From NCBI RefSeq assembly GCF_000003815.2, contig NC_049983.1, positions 18,431,231 through 18,491,230 of the forward strand: a DNA stretch of 60,000 nt, read 5' to 3'. A program made the translations under genes and the position numbers. The notes under the pieces were generated by a model. It was not told the origin of the DNA. It did no database searches and saw only the letters and a list, made by a program, of their open reading frames with translations. This document shows, piece by piece, positions 10,411 through 25,400 of the stretch. Each line of letters starts with the position of its first letter. Positions within the stretch are counted from its first letter, which is position 1. Source of the DNA: Branchiostoma floridae. Taxonomy: Eukaryota > Chordata > Leptocardii > Amphioxiformes > Branchiostomatidae.

Positions 10411-13400
10411 CTATTGTTTCAGCCTGTCCATGAGCTGAGGAGGCAGTCCTATAGAGTGCAGGGAATCCTGGGACATCTTGTGGAGGTTAGGGATGAGGTC
10501 GTTGACCCGTTGCCAGGTCAGCTCCAGTAGACTGGGCAGGACCAGCCAGATTCTGTACAGGGACGACGTCCGCCGGTTTTCCTCGATGCTGACCACGCCG
10601 CCGTGAACATACATACAGCCAGCCTGTAAATAATGATAGTAAAAGGGTTAGGAATTGCCCACTTGGATTGGAAAAGACATATCTGTGTCATCATGTTGGT
10701 AATGCCAGTTCTCCTTAATCCGCCGGGCAACCTATAACCTGTTGTATTTTAATAACAGGGCATTTAGGGATATACTAGTGCATATACAATTTCAAACTAC
10801 AATACTTTTAATATGTATTTTTAATAATTGCAGTATGAAACCACCATTTGTCAACTTGACATCCGTTTTTTGTTTTAAACGATGGACATAGGTTACCCAG
10901 TGAGTAAAGGTTAACTAGCGTTAAATCACTGGATAACATTGTTTTGGTGACTGCCTGTCACCTTCCTCAGTATTCTCCAAGCAGAGGGTACATCACAGGG
11001 GGTAACGTTAGTAGCAGCGACCATGACCCAACCTCTGCTTGGGGAATACTAGTACTTCCTTGGGGCAATACTAACTGCCTCTACTTTGCACTGCAGCAAG
11101 GTATTGCTGCTGCAGTGTTGAGAAGTCAAGGTCGAAACATTGAATTGAGTGTAAAAATATTAAGTGGTTCTTAAATACAAATGACCTATACAGAAAATGT
11201 ATCCCCATGCTTCAGCAACCCCTTGACAGGGCAAGCCTGAAGTAAGTGCAGGCCGTTGACCCTATCAAGTTGAAGGTTTTTTATACTGAAGCACACACTG
11301 AACTAGACTGGAGAGCCATGTCTGTAAAGTGTTGAACCATATGAAAGAGAGGATGTGGATCACATCTGGAATGACTGACTGGAAGCAATTTTTCACCTAC
11401 AATCAACCAATCAGAATCGACAACTCATGGGTAGACAACAATTTCGTTTTATCATTGAATGATCAAATATTGAGCAAACTTGAAATGTTGCTGCAGCAAT
11501 GGTTTTATTTTCACAGTGATAGCAGTGACTCCTCCACTGCAACATCGTTATACAGTGATTAACCAATTTGATTTTACAGGGTTGTTTCAAACTTAAATCA
11601 CTGCAAAATTCTCCTTTTCCCTCATGCAAAAATTACAGGTAGGTCCCTGCAAAAAATGAACAAACAGTACTTACCGGCGTGATGGCAGCAGCATGAAAAT
11701 ACGCAGGTTCAGGCATGGTGGCTGGTAGTTTTGTCCACTGCATGGTGTCCAGCGCCAGCTTCCAGATGTCATCAAATATCTGCCAGCCGTTGTAGCCTCC
11801 GCAGATGTACACGGCTGAGGGCACATCAAACACTAAAATTACATCTCAGAAGTTGTTTCTGAATTTACAGGACGTTATAAGCCAGTTCATGGTTTGTACT
11901 CCGTGTGTTAAATTGTGGGTAATACATGTATGTCAAAGCTGAAGGCACCTGAGATTAACAAAACACAATGGACATGCATCAAACATGGTCTAAACAAGAC
12001 CTTAGACATTGCACATGTGCAGTTCAAACCATGAGCTGGCTTATTGCACAGCAACTACTTCCAGCTCCGTGTCCAACTTCCAGCTCCGTGTCCAACAACC
12101 TTTGTCAAAAAAAATTGCTCACCATTTTTATACTGGACACAGCTGTGGCATCTTCTCGCAGATGGATAGCCTGCAAAAGAACAAAAACACAGGTTAGAAC
12201 ATTTGCACAAACACCTGCACATTTGGAATACGGTGACACCGACTTGACATATCCAATGTGAGTGGCACTGTAATTAGGAGTCCATTAGAACTGTGTCAGA
12301 TGGCCGTAGGCAGAGTTAACATCCCAAGGGATCATACATGACTGCTTACTTCAGCTGGGGATTGCTGTACTCCAGACTAAAATGCCACTATAACACTAAC
12401 AAATCCAAACTGACATGTTATTTTTCATGGCTGATTTTACACAGCTCAAAACCTGCATGATTCATGACTTTCACATGTTCTATTTATGGGAAACGGTACA
12501 TCAGAACACTTGACTTTGATGGCAGTGTTTACACCTTAATGACAGTAAAACTACTAATGGATTAGGTTAGAAAGGCCCAGCAAAAGTCCTGAAGCCATAT
12601 AAATCATGCATGACAGGATGCCATTTTCCTAACATGGTCAGTTGATGATTTTATGGACAGGGGTGGCCTTTGGGGAAAAATTGTTGTCTGAGAGATCTTT
12701 CAGGTTCCTCCATTATTCACAACCAAGCAGATGAAAACATCTGGCCTTTGAGCAGTAAATATATATCGCCACAGTAAAATTGTACTACAGAATTGGTCTA
12801 ACTTCAGATTTAAGACACAGCAAAAAAAAAATTTTTCCTGCTACTGTGGAATACGTCTGAAAACTACTGCAAAAGTAAACAGATTTACCGTAAACTAGAC
12901 TGTCTTGACACAAACTATGATGACAGTGAGATCACATTACTATCAAGCATTCGGTAGCAAAGCTTTCCTGTTTTCTAGCACTTCCATCAGAACTTGTTGC
13001 AAAGGCCAGTCACATAGCTTTTACCAGTACATGTAATTACAAAGTACTTTCACAATACTTCCTGAAATCACTATGACTATAACAAGGGCACAACTATACA
13101 GGTGGTACATGGGATGGAGGTATAGAGAATATCGGAGAGGATGTTAAATGTAGGTTCTGTGTTTGAGTCAAGCCACACATCAAAAGACTAAAGGACCCGC
13201 CACAATTATCAAAAGAACTAGGTGTCCTTCCGGGTGTGAGTGGATTACAACCTTACAGTCCAATGGCCACACCTGGGGCAACTATTGTTGTATTGAGGTC
13301 ACCAGAGTGCTGAAAGGCTGACATTACTGACCTTTTTAATTCAGACCCACCAATTATAAGCTACTTACAATTCACCCCTGGCTACTAAGACGATTACCAC

Positions 13401-16400
13401 TAAGACAGAGTAGGTGGTCCACCCAGAATAAAATCTAAAAAAAAAAGAGAAAAATGAGAAAAAAACGAAGCTGTGTACCAGCTGCGTTGTCCTGTGGTCT
13501 CTCCCTGGGGCGTGCGGACGGTCTGCACGGCATCTCCTCCCAGTCACGGGTCGAGAAATTATAAGCCGGGATCTGGTAAAAATGGAAAAACAATTAGATA
13601 TTATACATCTCCCTACTTTACATATGTAAGGCTCTCATTTAAAATTGCATTTTTGCTTTCTTTCACTCTTTTACTTCTGTCTGTAACTCAAATCGACCCT
13701 TCGTTATTCTGTGCAAGGGTTCATAATTTATGATATCAGTCATTATAATTAAGGGTTAATGACCCGCCCCGAGGTGTATATGGTGTCATAATGCCTGGTC
13801 CTTTGCTATAACCACCGAATAAAACTACCGAGTGAGCAAAGCGAATGAGGTGGTTTTATGAGGTGGTTATAGCAAAGGACCAGGCGTTATGACACCATGT
13901 ACACCGAGGAACAGGCGGGTTATCAACGTTATTATCATATAGCCTACCCAAACTTACAAACTCCTGTATGACGCATAGATCCCTTGGTACCATACGTGTG
14001 AATTCCTTTGTCGAATTTGTTCTTTGGTACATACATTTAAAAGGAAATTACAGATTGCATTTTGAAACCAAAATTCCCACAGAAAATTTTCGAAACATTG
14101 TAGTCTTTGGCTCTTTAGAACAAAACATTATCAATGTTAACAGAAGGAGCCATTCCCCTCTTCTTGCAGTATGTACTTATTCCCTCTGCTCTGGAATATG
14201 TCTCACTCCTTTTGATTGGCCAATGCCTTCATATCCTTTGTGTATCGCTCCTTCTGATTGGTTAGAATGAATCGACACCGGCACCGGTGCCGATTTGCAT
14301 CAACACTGGTGCCGGTGTCGATGCAAATCGACACCGGTGCCGGTGTCGATTCATTCTGACCAATCAGAAGGGCGATACACGCCGGGCTGGTGGGAATCTA
14401 AGTATTACGGCGTCATAACCAACGTGGAACAGGGCCTTCTGATTGGTCCGCGGCGCCTGGCTATATGATAATAGAATTTATTTCATACGACATCAATTAA
14501 TATTATATTGTTGATGAATTATTATCATTGTTTATTTGTTGTTATTAACTTTATCAAACTTAATGCATTTAGCCCCATTGGGGCATGAACATGCAATAAA
14601 CATCATTGTCATTGTCATTGTTGATATCCAACACTGCTATTATTTGATAAATAAATCAAAATATTAATGAAGGGTTACCTGGTCGAATGAGTAGCAGACC
14701 CAAGAGGTTCCCCCTCCCAACACGTACAATCTATTGTCATCATACGCTACTTCATGTCGGTATCTGAAACACAAGACAGGGGAAGGCTGATCAGCACCAA
14801 GGACAGGGGACCCATCCTGACACTCAATCAAACATCACATTCACAATCAACAGTTTAGCCAATGATAGCATGGCAAGTATCAGTTAACCAACGAAAGAAT
14901 GGCATGTCCATCAAAAATTTGCATTTTTAAATTTTGTGTTTTGCATTTTTTGATTGATTGATTTCTATGATTTAATGACACCTCTTACGAGGATGAACTT
15001 AACTGAACTGATCATTTAATGGAGATGGGCGGGGTAATGGGATCAGTCAATTCCATCAAACTTCATCAACAGCAAAAGTTACCTCAACAACTGTCAAACT
15101 ATTGTTTGATATGATGTTTATACGAGTTTTGACATGAGAGGTCCGTACTATAAGGTTTAACTTCCAGCATGCAGTTATCAGGCTGCCAGTAAGGATTTAG
15201 AGTTGCCAACTTCATCATGCTCAAATTTAAAGCTCCTGTCATCACTTAATCAGGACATTCCCATGGCTAGTAGTTTGCTCCAGACCAACTGCTAACCAAG
15301 GGCACCACTAGGTTGGGAGTAGTCTGCATCCAAATAGAACAACTTTGAGTTTCCTGGCTTTGATCTCTGAAGATTTATACCCAGCTGGTGCAGATGACCA
15401 TTAAAGACCAGTGGGCAACCTCAATGACCAACTGCCAAGCACAGATGACATTGCTCGCGACCATGGTCAACCACTCCTAAGTCCTAACCATGGTCTGGAG
15501 AAGGTTGAGAGGCCTTGTTCAAATACATATGATAGGGGCCCAAGAGACCTGCAACGACCTATTAATGTTGAAGTTAGACATAAACTTGTGTCCTAGGAAG
15601 ACTGCGACCCTTGAGTTTAGAGTTTATTGAGATACCCTTTAGCTCAGATTGAGCTAATCTTTGAGGGCTCATACAAATAAGAAGGCATACAATATATACA
15701 AATACATAAACAGATACAATAACATCCACTCAAAACAGGTCAGACTTACACACGAATACATACATGAAGTCTTAAATCACAATGTCAGAGGTCTATATAT
15801 ATCAAAACTTCTGAACCATAAAATTAATACCCTGACCTTCCTGATGGTGGCTTGTGTGCCTCTAGTTTCTCCCACACACAGTCCTTCAGGTGTAACCTGT
15901 GCAGGTCAGAGTTGTACTCGAAACCTGTCGTCCCTCCAAACACGTACAGGAAACCGCTACACGTCACCATAGCCTGTAAACATAGGCATCACACAATATA
16001 TAAAACAGATAATGCTTTTTAACCTTTATCCGTGGGGTAACCTATATCCATTGTATTTAAAAACATAGTGTTTAGGGATATCAAGTCGACAAACAATGGT
16101 TTCAAACTGTAATAATTGGAAAATATTGCGATTTGAAGCTACCATCCATGGACTTGATATCCCTAAATACCGTGTTTTTTAAATACAACCAAGGAGCTTT
16201 TATCAGGAGGAGAGAGTATGAAGTTACCCGCCCGCTGTGCGGCTTTGTTTGGCCCGTTAAATCCCGCAGCGCCGGCTTTGTTTACTGCCCTGCGCGGCGC
16301 CCGTCTGATCTGATGTTCGTAGCGCCGGTTGGCACGGTTTCTATGCTAATGAGCCACGCCATTACGTCATAGCCCTCGAGCCAGCCCGAAGCCCGATCGG

Positions 16401-19400
16401 CAAGAGGCGAAGTGGGTCAGGTTTCCGACGATTCCCTTATTTGGAAAACTCGGCAGGCATGTGACTACGTCATCTTGCGGTAGAGCGCACAATGGCGGAC
16501 AGTTTGATATGTTTCTCTTCGCCGTACAACAAACATGGGCCAGTTTAGGCCTATTTTCGCGGATCGAGGTCTGTTTTCTTGCGATAGAATTATGAATTTT
16601 CACATGTATTTTCAGATGGCTACTAAAAAAATATGACGTTTTTCTTCATTTAGCTGATATTTTTTCGTAACTGTTGATGATGTGCTCGGTAAAATGGCGT
16701 GTTCACTGTTGGTCGAACCTTGCTCATTTTTGTCGAACCACCCGTGTTTTTAGAGGATACATCGGGCCTGGAATAAGGTGAAGGTAAGGCGGGAGAGCAT
16801 AGTTTTCATGGTTTTCGTTACGATCGGGTTTTCGTATATAATGTCTTGAGTTCTCCAGGCATAATTTTGAACTTTGTATTTGTATCGATTTATGAAATAT
16901 ATCTGTTGCATACTTTAAAAAAACTTGGTTCCTGTGATCATTGAGTCAGGTTTTTCACAGTCATCATTAATTGTAGGAATATTACCAGTTTTTTTCGTAG
17001 ACTTTGCCTCAGACAATTTTGCCTTTTATAGGCTTAGCCCGTACCCGAGCGGCGGCGCTGTCCGGTCGCCGTATGGCTTTGAAATTTCACCCTCAGTCAG
17101 AGAGAATATTGCCGCCGCTGTATGTATTCCGAAGTTACTCTTCTGTTCAACATCGTCGACAAAATCGCAAAAATCAGATCGCTACACACAATGTTTGTAT
17201 CCCCAGGCCGCCCCACCATGAATGACCACAAAACAAAGGGAAAACAAAAGCTTGCGTGGGTGAAATGTATGTAGATGCGGGTTTTTGACACGTGGGTGTT
17301 AATCAAATTTTGTCGCCCGCTACGAACATAGCTGAATGGAAAAAAATTCTTGCTCTCTCCTCCTGATAAAAGCTCCTTGATACAACGGATATAGGTTACT
17401 CCGCAGATAAAGGTGAACTAACGTTACTTACTTAAATTCATTCACTTTCATGCATATGGTGATAGGAAAAAGGATGTTTTTGCAGTGAAGTCATGGTCAA
17501 GTCATGCTGTCATCATCATCATTGGTCGGCTGCGGCGCAGGCGACTGTAAGTTTCTTCCAAGACCTTCTGTCAGCAGCTAGGTGGCGAATCTGCTTTGCG
17601 GTGATCTGGTCATTGTAATCTCCTAGGAGCTGTTGAATGTACTTTAAATAGGAGGTAGCTTACTACTTACATGCTGTACTGCAATTCTGTAGAATGTAAG
17701 ATTGGGGTAAGTCCAATTTCTTATGCTGGAAATAACAGTTTAAATTTACTAGTATTCAGAATCATAATCTTGTTGCGCATCATGGGTTTTGTAGTTATAG
17801 AGTAGCTGTTTCACATAGACATTTTCTCAAATCTCAAATCACATGCTGGACTTTGTGGGGACCTAAAGTAGATAATGGCTAATAGTAAATACAGGAGGCA
17901 AACAAATGACATAGACCAGACATGAATTGTCATAATTTCGTGCACCTACTGCTCTACCCATAATGCTCTGAATCTCCCAGCAGGCAATAGAAAGGTCTCC
18001 AGTGTCCCCTTACCTGCCCATATATGGCTTGAGGTAGTTCTCCTGATGTGCTGACCTCACACCACTCCTTCCTCTCCAGATTGCACACACTGATACGGTT
18101 ACTGTTGGTGTCGCCAAACGGCACCCCTGTCCCACCGAACACCACCAGATTCTTACCATGAAGGAGCACTGCGGACAAAAGATGAGGATAAATCAAAAAC
18201 ATTGCTTAAATTTCTCTTTGAAATACAGTATAACAGAAGTGTGAAAAAGTATTTTTCAGCCTCTTGACTTGTAGAAGAACTGAAACAATAAAATGTTTCA
18301 AGGATAAAGATATGATTGCAAGTAGCTTCCTTACAAATCTAGCACCCCCTAAACTCCAAGCGGATCCAACAATGGCATAAGGTAGTACCAAACTGGCCAA
18401 GGAATGTAGTCAAGAGGTGTCCATTTGCCATGTTACCTGGTAGAGAAACACACTCCTAAGCCAGCTTCAGTCCTCTGCCAGCTTTTGATACTATCTTATG
18501 CTACTGTATGATCTGCTTGGAGATTAACCACCCCCACACACCTTTTCAGATGGGAGAGCCCTACATGTCAGATTTTGACCCTTGACCCCATGAGGCATTA
18601 GAAAACACAGCCCATCTCCTGAATCTTTCAAGCCTGAGAGGCACTTAGTTGATTAGATTGAGTGCTTTGATGAGCAGCACGCCTGTAACATTAGGTAACG
18701 CTGCGACACAAGCAGGTGCTCTTGAATGAGCAACTCTTGTTAATTGCATTGACAGCTCCTACAAGGATACACTGAAGAGTGTACCAATCTCGGTATGCCA
18801 TAGGAATAACTATGTGGAGCAAGGTGCACTCATGAAAGACCAAACCAAAACTTCATTTTTTTCTATTGAGGATATAGGTTCTCTTTAATACAGCCGCGGT
18901 TTCCCTAGCATTCTAAGAACCTAGGAAAATGCATTTTGTTCTCGGTGTAACAATCTTAGAATATTGAACGAATAAATTGTATGTTTTATTAACATGGAGG
19001 TAAACAAGTCGCACAGACAGATACAACTTGATGCAATACAATATACGAAGATTGAGCTTAGCCAGATACTGAAACCTAACCTAACTGAGGATACAAATAT
19101 TAGAAATAAATAAAATAAAGTGTAACAAGACAGCCTTCAACCTTAAACAACTGACGTTATTTGACACACCTACATGTATCCACTAGTACTTTCTAATGAA
19201 AACATCAAAATTCAAACACACAACATGTGACACTGCTACAGTCTCCTGATAAGGCCATGACGAGGCGTTTACTTAGATCTCTGACATTTGGAATTGAATG
19301 TAGCAAGCACACATCATAAAAACAGAGGGCAAGGAGCTGGAAATGCCTTTATTCAGTCCATAAAAACTAGGCATGACATTAAATCTGATCTTCCGGCTTT

Positions 19401-22400
19401 GTTTTCTTAAAGTTTTTCAAGATATAAGCATAACATTATATGTTTGAAATTCAAGAACCATTCAGTTAACTAGGTGTGGCCTCACCACTTCTTAGTTGGG
19501 TTGTGTTGCATCCATGTAAGGACATAATGGAACCTTGCCTTGGCATCATTATTCCTTGTGACCTTAGAGATCAAGCCAACTGCTTTATATACTGCACTCT
19601 GTATTCTGGGACGTACTTGTCCTTGCATACTTCGTACCCAAAATGGAGCCAAGTCCTCATATGTATCTCAGTCTGTCATTTGCCTCAGTAAGGCCAAGGA
19701 TGGTAGCTACCTTGAACTGAAGAAATTTGTAGAGAGGACAGAAGAAACTCCAGTCCAGCAAAAAGTACTATATAATAATACCTTTGGATACCACAGCTAG
19801 AAAAAAATGTGCCACCACAGGAGTAACCACTATTATAACCGATTTACGTAAGAGCACTTGGCAGGCAGAGCTGATTACATGGCATATCTCCCGTGTAATT
19901 TTACAGGCACTGTTGTTGTTCCACTGGCTGACAGTGTCAGCTGACACAACCAGAAGAGATTTACATGGTACAGTTGGCAGTACAATATGGTGCACTGTAT
20001 CAGTGTATGTTAGAACACTCAGATCTATTCAAAATGGAGACTGTCTGGTCATATAGCCAACCTAAACACATTAATTCTAGCAAGACCACCTCTTCTCAGC
20101 GACCACCTGGCCATTTCGACCGCTTTTTCTCGGTCCCGATTTTTTGTCCTATTGACGTAAGCATTAAGCAACCTTTTCTCAACGACCACCTGGCCAACGC
20201 GACCGCGACCGGCCCAAATTGGGCCCCTTAACGACCGCATCATTTTCAAAATTGAGGTTTTCATCGATTTTTGATGATAACTAGCTCGATTTTGTGCCGA
20301 AATCGACCAGTTTGCGTCGGATTTTGACTGCCATTACGATGTTATGTTTAGAATAAAGATTTTGGCGGTCAATGGGTGGGTCAATGGGGCAGTCTACTGT
20401 GATATGGGAGAAAATTTCTAAGAAAGATCTGTGTAGCTCATACCTTTTAAAGAAAGATCTGTGTGAGTGCTTTTGTCCAACTGTACTGTAAATTCACCCT
20501 TGGGTAAGTACGCTATTGGGACGTACCGGGCATAGAATTCGAAAGGTGCACCGTAGTTATTTCAGATACGGCGATCAAGAACACAGCGACGCATAAAGGC
20601 TTGTATGGTTACTGACAGCATCAAAGTTCCCTTACTGTCTAAAACGTTAGTGTACAAATATTATACTGTATCGTATAAAAGCTGGGGTTAAATTTACAAT
20701 TTACAGTGTGCGTGTTGTATTTGACATTAAATACCTCGCTAAATTTGCGTACGTGCAGTGTGCTTGCTATTTGCCATTAAACACAACGGAAACCGTTTTA
20801 CTTTGCATAGGGCATGTTTTGAGTCGATACTCTTCTCAGCGACCACCTGTCCAAATCGACCGTTTTTGTCCGGTCCCCCGGGTGGTCGTCTTGGGCAGGT
20901 TTGACTGTATGCTGTTGGGAACATTTGAATGAGACGCAAAAATTCCAATTTCCTGGAAGATGTATGTGAATGGTGACTGCCAGTGGTCATGGTCGATATC
21001 ATCCTGAAATCTGGGATGTTAGCCAGGTAGTGCATCAGATTCAGACAGTCATGGTCAAGTGGAACTTCAGCTTCACATGAGGGCTTTTTGGCTCAGTACC
21101 ATTGGCTAGAGGTACTAGCCTCAGTCTGCAACAGTGTTCAGTGAAATCTCTTTTATTATTGAACTAGAGTTTTAGCGAACTAGAGTTTTATAGAGACGTA
21201 CAAGTATAGTTGATTACTAGTAATTTCACCTCAACATCCAATAATCAAGTATTTTTGCTGGCAAGTTAGTGTAATCCTGCTATTCTGTACGGGTCAAATT
21301 CCATGGATCCATGGGCGGTGGTTTGATTCCTGGATCGACCACAGCTCGAACCAAGGATGCTAGAACACCTTATAAGGAACTGCATTTGTCATTTCAGATA
21401 GTGACATAAAGCTTACGGCTTATAACTATAAGAGGAGGCTTCATCAGACATTATCCTCAGGTATCAAACCTCTGCACATGTACATAAACAAACCCAACTC
21501 ATTTATCCTAAAGAGTCTAGGGGTGACCCCATGTGCTTGGGCTAAGGCTGAAAATGTGAGCTTCACTGACTGACAAACGGACCTGGGTACCAGACAGTTA
21601 GGTTCTGGTGTGTATTTCATACAAATGGAGGGCTATAATGGTTGACCTTTCACCTCTGCTGTCATCAATCATGTCAAAGGACAGCAAACTACCCTGGGGA
21701 GGAGATTACATCCATTACATTCCTCCACAGACACTGTATCATCCTCACCCTACCATTAATGGTACTAAATGTTGTAATACCAAGGACAGTTTTGGAAATA
21801 TTTTAGAATATTTGCAAATTGAAATGACACATTTCCAATAGTGATATTAGAGTCATATCCCATGCATGCAAAACTTCTATTACAATTATAGTTATAAATG
21901 AAGATACCGTATCAAAAGGTTTCACTGCAATTGCCCTTTGAATATTATAAATTCTGCAACAATAGGGGCAAGAAAATATTCCTCAAAACCTAATATGGTA
22001 CTCGTGTTTCTATCTTGAAATTGAAAAAAAATTAGTACAGAGATTTGGCATCCATCTATTTATAAATTCATGTGGACCCATGTCTGTGCACTATGGCCTG
22101 GAAGAACCTTGCATAAATACAGATATACCAATAGTGGTCTATGAATAAAGTAAATACAGTAAACAATCAACAGAATATAGCCGGAAGTGGCATGACCAGG
22201 CCTCCTCTTCTTGCTATGTCTAGACAAGAGGATCTAGCACTACTGGTCTGATCATAAATCTATTTGATTTTCCAGTCGTTTACTTCATGGAGAAAAAAGG
22301 ACATTTTTGCGGTGTTTTAGTACAGTAGCAATAGATTGGGAAAGCATATTCAGTGTGTCTTGAATTTGAGGCGGATAGTTTTACAGTATTTTACAGTATT

Positions 22401-25400
22401 TTACACAGTAAATGTTTCTTATAATCACCAGGTGTATTTTGCCAGCCAGTAGGTACCCAAATTATGAGTACTGAGGCTGATTATCATTGGAATATTTTGG
22501 GATTCATTTCCAAAACTTTGAAGGCATGAAGTGTTTAGACTTGGAGGATTGTATGAAACATACAGCCAATCTCAGGTATGTGTGAGCTCTCATTTCCTTC
22601 CATATGCTGTCTTTGTTTTTTTCATAAAGGTTGAGGTGAACACATCAATTTTGGTAGACCATGACAAATGATGATCTTGTCTCAACTGTTTGTTTCTGAA
22701 GCTGAACTGCATGTACATGTACTTCTAAGATCATATGTTCCTGTCTTATGCGCATACAATGTCATGACGATGTAGTAACAAGTACTAAACACTAACACTA
22801 TTGTGCTATCCATAGGCTCTGGCTTGGGTTTATCAGCATCAATGGACGACACATAAATAATGAAGAATGGCAGCAAATACATCTACCATTGAAATTAGTT
22901 ATATGATGTTCAATCATCACCAGTACTACTAGTTCTATTGCCAAAAGCTACCAATTCTTACAGCATATTGTGACATCTATGTTCTCATGGGTAATGCATG
23001 AACATTGCATATCATGACTGTACATGCAATTTTCTAAAGCTTCTTTGCATGTCCACAAGCCTACACTGGCCTTGAGGTTTGTCAGGGAGCCCCCCTCCCC
23101 TTCCAATGACAAATACCCTCACACCTGGGACAGCCATGGAGAATGGCCCAATCATTAGTGCAGGAGGGGGCTGCAGCTGCAAGTTGCTTTTCTTTAGCCC
23201 AGACTTCACGTTTGGTCAACCTTGTCTGACCCTATCAGAAAGGGCACCTTTGGAAGTCCAGCCAACCAAGAACCACCACTAATTCGTTCTTTATACAGTG
23301 TTGACTTTACGTTCAAAAGGTGGCTGGGCCGCAAAGGACAGGCTGCAGCTTGACCCCAGTGGTCTGAGCCATCAGGACTTACACAGGAATGGCCTGAGTC
23401 AGCACATCTATCAATAGAGGGTCGGCAGAACACAGTATGAGTGTGGCTCTTTGAAATCACGGGACTGGCTGAGCAGACTACAGAAAAGGGTTGCTGGATT
23501 AAAAGAGGTCCTGATTGTTCAGAAAGGCTACAGTACATGAGATGAATGCTTCAGAAGAGGCCCTACGAGTTTGTAGGCAGAAGGGGTATTCTATCATGCT
23601 TACATCTGCACTAAAAAAAAACTGGACACAAGACAGCAGCAGAATTTTGCAGACTAAAGCAAATCACTCTTGATGAGATGATAAGAGGATTATCACTTCA
23701 GTAGGAGCTTAACGTCAAATATTGTCAGTCACTAATCAGAATGTTTGAGGATCATCCTATTACAACCAGCAAAGCATCCTTACTCCCCAGAATAATACCA
23801 TATTGTCCTAGGAACTAGGCTTGTTTGCTAAAGACTTTTCGAGCAGATGAAAAGAACATAACGTAACCTGTCTTCAAATTTTCAAACGTTGAAGCCAGTG
23901 ATGTACTGACTGCATGTTCCAGTTGATATTACCTTTTGCAATGGTTAAACAGGTGCCTATTACTATTAGTATTACAAGTTTTCTAGAGCAGGTATCTTTG
24001 TAAAGGAAGGTAAAGTCTAGGTAAAGAGTAGGATAAAATGGTGACTAACACTGGAACACCAAGTGCTTTTGTTTTTCCATCCCATTGTTGCAATGGGACC
24101 GGTGAGGCGAGGTGAGGTGAGGTTGCAGTCTGCCCTAAGATCTAATATAGAAATTTGATATTTTCACATGTCTCCCAACCATCTAAGTTCTAACATTATG
24201 AGGCTGAGCACCATGAATGACATTTGGACATTCTATGTGCCAAAACCTTGGCCTGGTCAAGGATATAACACTACATGCGCAGAGGATTTCTAAAAAGCTT
24301 GTTTCACCAAAATGTGACAGTATAATGGCTCACTAGTTTTGGCGGCCGTTTTTGTTAGATTACAGGGAATGATATATAATTACCCAAAATCTTGGTCAGA
24401 TAACAACTTCTGTAACGGTATACAATTATAGCGAGATTTCCGAGTGCTGTTGAAAATATTGTAACACATTTATTTACAAAACAAGCTTTGGGTCTTGTTG
24501 ATAGAACCGGTTCTCAGGATTGTTTGAGATTCACTTTAAAATATAAATCACTTTGTACTTCATCCGACTGTCAGTTCAGATACAGGGTGTGACTGACATG
24601 CCCCTTGGCGAGCGCGAAATCCTAAGGAGAAATCCTGCAAGGTGATTGGTTGAAGGACAAGAGCAAGGACGGTGGACTAAAAATTCCATGACGAATGTGG
24701 GGATAACAAAGGAAGCACCCTATCTGATGAATGACCACATAAACAAGATGTTGCCCAAGGCCTATAATTTGCATGTCAAGAATGTGACGCAACACATGGG
24801 TAGTGGGTGCAGCATGTTTCCTGTCAGAAAAAATAAATTAATAGAACACTACCTACCGGACATTGAGGCTAACTCCGTTGGGAAATTTCCTCCTGTTGAC
24901 ATTTTAGTCCATGCGTTTGAGGAAAAACTATACCTCCAGAGTTCTCGAAACAATGGATAGTACATATTGACAGTGCCATTGTTCTCCTCGAAGTCGGGAT
25001 TATACCCGCCGTACACATACAAACTGCCGTTGTCCGCCACACACCGGTGTCCGCTCCGGGCCGCGGGGAACACCGTCCCTGGAACACAAATCGTCGTCAG
25101 ACGCATTGCGTAACATGAAGGAACACAGTAGCACGCAGCGTTAATCGCTGTGCCCTCTCTGTAAAAGCTGATTACATGCCAAAAACGGGACCCGGCAAAC
25201 GTCATGCAAAACAGCTGCGATCAACAGTGATAAACATTTACGGGTAAACAAGGAGGATGTGCGGCGCCAACGCGCGTTGATCCAACTGATCAGTGTATTG
25301 TCTATATAGGAAAGGGGCCAATAACCATGTGAACAGTTGATATCTATAAGCGTATCAAAGGTCTTTTGACTAAAACAGTTTTGAAAGGCGCCGTCCAAGG

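Noticed and set aside
23206-23538. 110-codon minus-strand open frame in KLHDC10 intron 2
   Set aside because: No domain or splice context; a partly overlapping plus-strand frame is equally open.
24646-24960. 104-codon plus-strand open frame
   Set aside because: Its second half is the antisense of KLHDC10 exon 2, and the first half lies in KLHDC10 intron 2 without splice or family support.
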